Origin: Pseudomonadota bacterium
GTDB lineage: Bacteria; Pseudomonadota; Gammaproteobacteria; Burkholderiales; Burkholderiaceae_B
Direction of reading: 5' to 3'
NCBI GenBank assembly: GCA_023437255.1
Contig: JAEZGR010000081.1
Coordinates: forward strand, 1 to 27,651
DNA: 27,651 nt
In this document: in pieces, positions 24,797 to 27,651 of the stretch
How positions within the stretch are numbered: position 1 is the first letter of the stretch
How the letters are laid out: each line of letters starts with the position of its first letter
Program-made: the position numbers and the translations under genes
Notes under the pieces: generated by a model
What the model was told of the DNA's origin: nothing
The model's database searches: none
Seen by the model: the letters and a program-made list of their open reading frames with translations, nothing else

Positions 24797-25840
24797 TTAC
24801 GCCGCCGTCACATTCGCCTTGTCTGCGGCGCCCATCAGGTCGGCCTCCGTGTCCGCCCACTGATCCTTGACCGCAAGGATGCGCGGCAGACTGTCGAGAA
24901 AGGCGGTTACGACCTCGGGGTCGAAGTGGCGGCCGCTCTCGTCGCGCATGAACGCCACCGCATCGTCGACCGACCACGCCCGCTTATATGGGCGCACGCT
25001 GGTCAGTGCATCAAAGACATCGGCGATGGCAACCAGGCGGGCCATCACCGGAATCTCCTCGCCCGCCAGCCCGTTGGGATAGCCGCTGCCGTCCCACTTT
25101 TCGTGGTGGTTCAGGGCAATGGTGGCGGCCATTTTCAGCATGCCAGAGGGATGCTCGCCAAGAATGCGTGCGCCAATCACGGTGTGCTGGCGCATGATCA
25201 CCCATTCTTCGGGGGTGAGGCGCCCTGGCTTCGACAAAATCGCATCGGGAATGCCGATCTTGCCAATATCGTGCATGGGTGCCGCGTGCAGCAATTCCTG
25301 AGCGGTCTGTTCCGAGTAACCCAGGGTCAGCGCGACGATCTGCGCGTAATGGCTCATGCGTATAACGTGCTTGCCGGTCTCGTTGTCCTTGAATTCCGCC
25401 GCACGGCCCAGACACTGGACGATATGCAGGCGGGTCTTCAGAACCTCGTCGGCGCGAACCAGCGACAAGTGTGTGCGCACGCGCGCCTGCACGATGTGCG
25501 GGTTGAAGGGCTTGGTGATGTAGTCCACCGCGCCCAGTTCCAGGCCGGCATGCTCGTCGGCCACGTCAGCCAGCGCGGTCACGAAAATCACGGGAATCGG
25601 GCTGGTCCAGGGGTCCTCTTTGAGACGGCGGCAGACGTCGTAACCCGACAGCCCGGGCATCATCACATCCAGCAGGATCAGGTCGGGCCGATCGGAGCGG
25701 ACCAGATTCAGCGCCGACTCGCCGTCCTTCGCAAACAGCAGCCGGTAGCGATCGTGCAAGGTGTGGCGAAGCACCTGCAAGTTGGTCGCTTCATCGTCGA
25801 CCAGCAGCAAGGTGGGGCGGGCGTCCTGCAAATGCCTCAT
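24797..25840 (-). CDS. Response regulator with HD-GYP phosphodiesterase domain (RpfG-type)
   Basis: A 347 aa protein. The receiver domain (about 10-125) has LLLVDDEATN, phospho-Asp in LILLDVMMPG, VTAL and TKPF. The HD-GYP domain (about 150-330) shows the full metal and substrate set: ETGKHVIRMSHYA, HDIGKIGIPD, the downstream HH in NHHEKWDGSGYPNGL, and the DVFDALTSVRPYK segment. It should hydrolyse c-di-GMP when phosphorylated. I choose ATG 25838-25840 (MRHLQDARPTLLLVDDE), preceded by AAGGA; the longer open frame lies inside the kinase gene. Ten bases separate it from the upstream hybrid kinase gene, its likely phosphodonor. Confidence 0.94.
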   Translation of the reverse strand: MRHLQDARPTLLLVDDEATNLQVLRHTLHDRYRLLFAKDGESALNLVRSDRPDLILLDVMMPGLSGYDVCRRLKEDPWTSPIPVIFVTALADVADEHAGLELGAVDYITKPFNPHIVQARVRTHLSLVRADEVLKTRLHIVQCLGRAAEFKDNETGKHVIRMSHYAQIVALTLGYSEQTAQELLHAAPMHDIGKIGIPDAILSKPGRLTPEEWVIMRQHTVIGARILGEHPSGMLKMAATIALNHHEKWDGSGYPNGLAGEEIPVMARLVAIADVFDALTSVRPYKRAWSVDDAVAFMRDESGRHFDPEVVTAFLDSLPRILAVKDQWADTEADLMGAADKANVTAA

Positions 25841-25850
25841 TGTGGGTCCT

Positions 25851-27651
25851 TCATATGAGTGTGGTACAGCCGCGTTGGGCAAGAAGATGCTCCAGCAGTT
25901 CCGCTGCGTCTTCGAATTCAAATGCATTGAAGGCACTGCGCAGGCGTCGCGCATCGGCATGAGCACCTTCCCCTTCCAGCGCCTGACAAACGACGTCGAG
26001 CGCATGATCGTTCAGCTCGTTGCCGCGTGTGTAACGCAAGAGTGTGCCGATGGCGTGGACAATATCGACGCCCGCATCGACCGGCACCCCCGGCGCTGCG
26101 GGCACAGTCGCCTGCCCGGCCACATGCGCGTCGAGCGCTTGACGCACGTCCAAGAGGGCCCGCTGCAAGGCCTGAACCTTGGGCAAGACAGATTCACTGC
26201 GACCGGCTCGCAACTGATCTTCGATTTCACCCGCGAGGCGCGCCACAATCGGCAAGGCCAGGTTGCCCGCCGCACCCCGCAAGCCGTGCGCACTGAACCG
26301 CAATGTCTCCCGGTCCGAGTCGCCGGCGAGCGCCTGCGGCAACGGGTACTGCTGTTCGACCTTCGCCAGGAAGGCGCTCAACGCCGTGGCAAGCTGCTCA
26401 CGATTGCCCCACAGGGTCACCCCGGCGTCCCAGTCGACGTTGGGCACGGCGTCGGTAGTCGGCCGGCGGGCCGGAACGGCGGCACGGCTCTGCCCCTCTG
26501 TCACGCGCGCGATCTCATTGAACAAAGCGGGCGGGTCGAGCGGCTTGAGTGCAAAACCATCCATTCCGGCACGCCGTGCCGCCTCGCGATCAGCCTCCAT
26601 GACACTGGCCGTCAGCGCAATGACCGGCGTAGTGGGTATGCCCTGGGTGCGTTCATGCTGGCGGATCAACCGGGTTGCCTGCAGGCCATCCACACCGGGC
26701 ATGTGCACATCCATCAGCACGACGTCAAATGCGCCCTGCGCCTTCACGTACTGGGCCAGCGCCTCGCTGCCGTCGTTTGCGTGAGTCACGTGATGCCCCT
26801 GACGTTCGAGTGTCAGTGCGAGCAGCTGCAGATTCTGTGCGACATCGTCGGCAATCAAGATGTTCAGGGGCGGCAGCGCGCAGATATCACCGCGATCACC
26901 CTCGGCCTCTGGCGCCTTGCCTTCGGGCAGAGGCAGATGGACATGAAAGGTGCTGCCCAGACCCGGCGTACTCTCGACATCAATCTTGCCGCCCATCAGT
27001 TCGACGAGCTGGCGCGCGATTGTCGTGCCCAGCCCTGTACCGCCGAAGCGGCGGCTTATCGAAGCGTCGGCCTGCGTGAACGGCGAGAATATCGAATCGA
27101 TTTCCTGCGGCGTCATGCCGATGCCCGTATCGCGCACCTGCAGGTGAGCGCCCGCGGCATCGTAGGCAAACACCACTTCCACACTGCCTTGAGCGGTGAA
27201 CTTGATTGCATTGCCCACGAGGTTGGTCAGGATCTGCAGTACCCGCAAGGGATCACCCCGGAAATGCACGGGCATGTCGTCGGGGTAACGCGTCAGCAGC
27301 TGCAACCCCTTCTCGGTGGCAGCCAGCCGCATCGATGACTCGATCTGCATGGCCAGCGCCTTGAGCGAGAAATCGGTGCATTCCAGCTCCAGCCGCCCCT
27401 TTTCCATTTTTGTGGTGTCGAGGATATCGTTCAAGAGGCGCAGAAGCGATCGCGACGCCTGGCGGATCGTATCGAGGTGGGCTCGCTGAGTCGGCGCCAG
27501 GTCCGTTTGCAACAACAGCTCACTGAACCCGATGATGGACTTCATGGGCGTGCGGAGCTCGTGGCTCATGTTGGCCAGGAACGTACTCTTCGCGGCCGCC
27601 GCCTGCTCGGCGCGTTCCGCCGCTTCCCGCAGAGACGCCTCAAGCGAGATC
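25851..27651 (-). CDS. Hybrid sensor histidine kinase (HisKA-HATPase-REC-Hpt), N-terminus outside the window
   Basis: The frame runs open to the right edge, so the sensor part is not seen (600 codons visible). In order: a coiled lead ([16 protein letters not shown]), the H box [15 protein letters not shown], the ATPase N box [10 protein letters not shown]1 RDTGIGM, F box SPFTQAD and G2 [13 protein letters not shown], a receiver ([10 protein letters not shown], phospho-Asp in [17 protein letters not shown]) and an Hpt domain with the His in [11 protein letters not shown]. About 100 further residues of helical C-terminus follow Hpt. The plan is that of BarA/RpfC-type phosphorelay kinases, with the HD-GYP regulator ten bases downstream as output. 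All phosphotransfer residues are present. Confidence 0.94.
   Translation of the reverse strand, partial: ISLEASLREAAERAEQAAAAKSTFLANMSHELRTPMKSIIGFSELLLQTDLAPTQRAHLDTIRQASRSLLRLLNDILDTTKMEKGRLELECTDFSLKALAMQIESSMRLAATEKGLQLLTRYPDDMPVHFRGDPLRVLQILTNLVGNAIKFTAQGSVEVVFAYDAAGAHLQVRDTGIGMTPQEIDSIFSPFTQADASISRRFGGTGLGTTIARQLVELMGGKIDVESTPGLGSTFHVHLPLPEGKAPEAEGDRGDICALPPLNILIADDVAQNLQLLALTLERQGHHVTHANDGSEALAQYVKAQGAFDVVLMDVHMPGVDGLQATRLIRQHERTQGIPTTPVIALTASVMEADREAARRAGMDGFALKPLDPPALFNEIARVTEGQSRAAVPARRPTTDAVPNVDWDAGVTLWGNREQLATALSAFLAKVEQQYPLPQALAGDSDRETLRFSAHGLRGAAGNLALPIVARLAGEIEDQLRAGRSESVLPKVQALQRALLDVRQALDAHVAGQATVPAAPGVPVDAGVDIVHAIGTLLRYTRGNELNDHALDVVCQALEGEGAHADARRLRSAFNAFEFEDAAELLEHLLAQRGCTTLI

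Noticed and set aside
25761..27338. A 525-codon plus-strand open frame over the kinase gene
   Set aside because: The opposite strand has all kinase, receiver and Hpt motifs; this frame has none of its own.

Overview
The window is a high-GC, tightly packed chromosomal segment of a betaproteobacterium. It most resembles Burkholderiales of the Alcaligenaceae type (Bordetella, Achromobacter, Castellaniella and relatives). The grounds are the gene orders ribBA-ribH-nusB-thiL and ftsY <-> rsmD-coaD-ferredoxin, the acidic tail on RibH, and the overall protein wording. No database was searched. I saw no rRNA or tRNA gene, insertion sequence, CRISPR array, phage gene or integrase.

Layout. 1-2828 (minus strand) is a riboflavin/thiamine/transcription operon: ribBA-type gene, ribH, nusB and the first part of thiL, which runs off the left edge. 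2933-7303 (plus) holds an IclR-family regulator and a four-gene phosphonate/phosphite-type ABC importer (phnD-phnC-phnE1-phnE2) with no C-P lyase or other phosphonate-degrading gene beside it. 7348-8973 is a CYTH-CHAD protein (triphosphatase-like plus polyphosphate-binding-like). 8959-10263 (minus) is ftsY, interrupted by an in-frame amber codon. 10284/10320-11806 (plus) is rsmD-coaD-ferredoxin. 11818-14888 (minus) is an AsmA-family gene translationally coupled to a small MOSC-N-terminal-like protein.

15142-18983 (plus) holds metY, a YcgR-type c-di-GMP effector, a thiopurine-methyltransferase-type gene and a lytic transglycosylase. 19025-22337 looks like a small catabolic locus: an HpaB/4-hydroxybutyryl-CoA-dehydratase-family protein that has lost two of four cluster ligands, a divergent TetR regulator with an overlapping operator candidate, and two hotdog thioesterases. 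22437-24738 is a Fur-box-controlled TonB-dependent siderophore receptor closed by a strong terminator. 24797-27651 (minus) is a hybrid histidine kinase (cut by the right edge) followed by a REC-HD-GYP response regulator, a likely c-di-GMP signalling pair. With YcgR, the window thus holds a c-di-GMP degrader and a c-di-GMP receptor.

The most surprising sequence-level facts are these. (1) There is a premature TAG in the essential gene ftsY, with an intact reading frame on both sides. (2) Catalytic-type Asp-to-Ala changes occur in RsmD (APPF instead of DPPF) and ThiL (GDA instead of GDD). (3) The dehydratase-family protein lacks the usual [4Fe-4S] ligand set and carries an extra C-terminal CC-x3-C. 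(4) A repeated CGTTACG word lies at both the iclR start and the phnD promoter. (5) The TetR gene is predicted to be leaderless. No clearly new multi-gene defence or mobile system is visible; most of the window is core chromosome.
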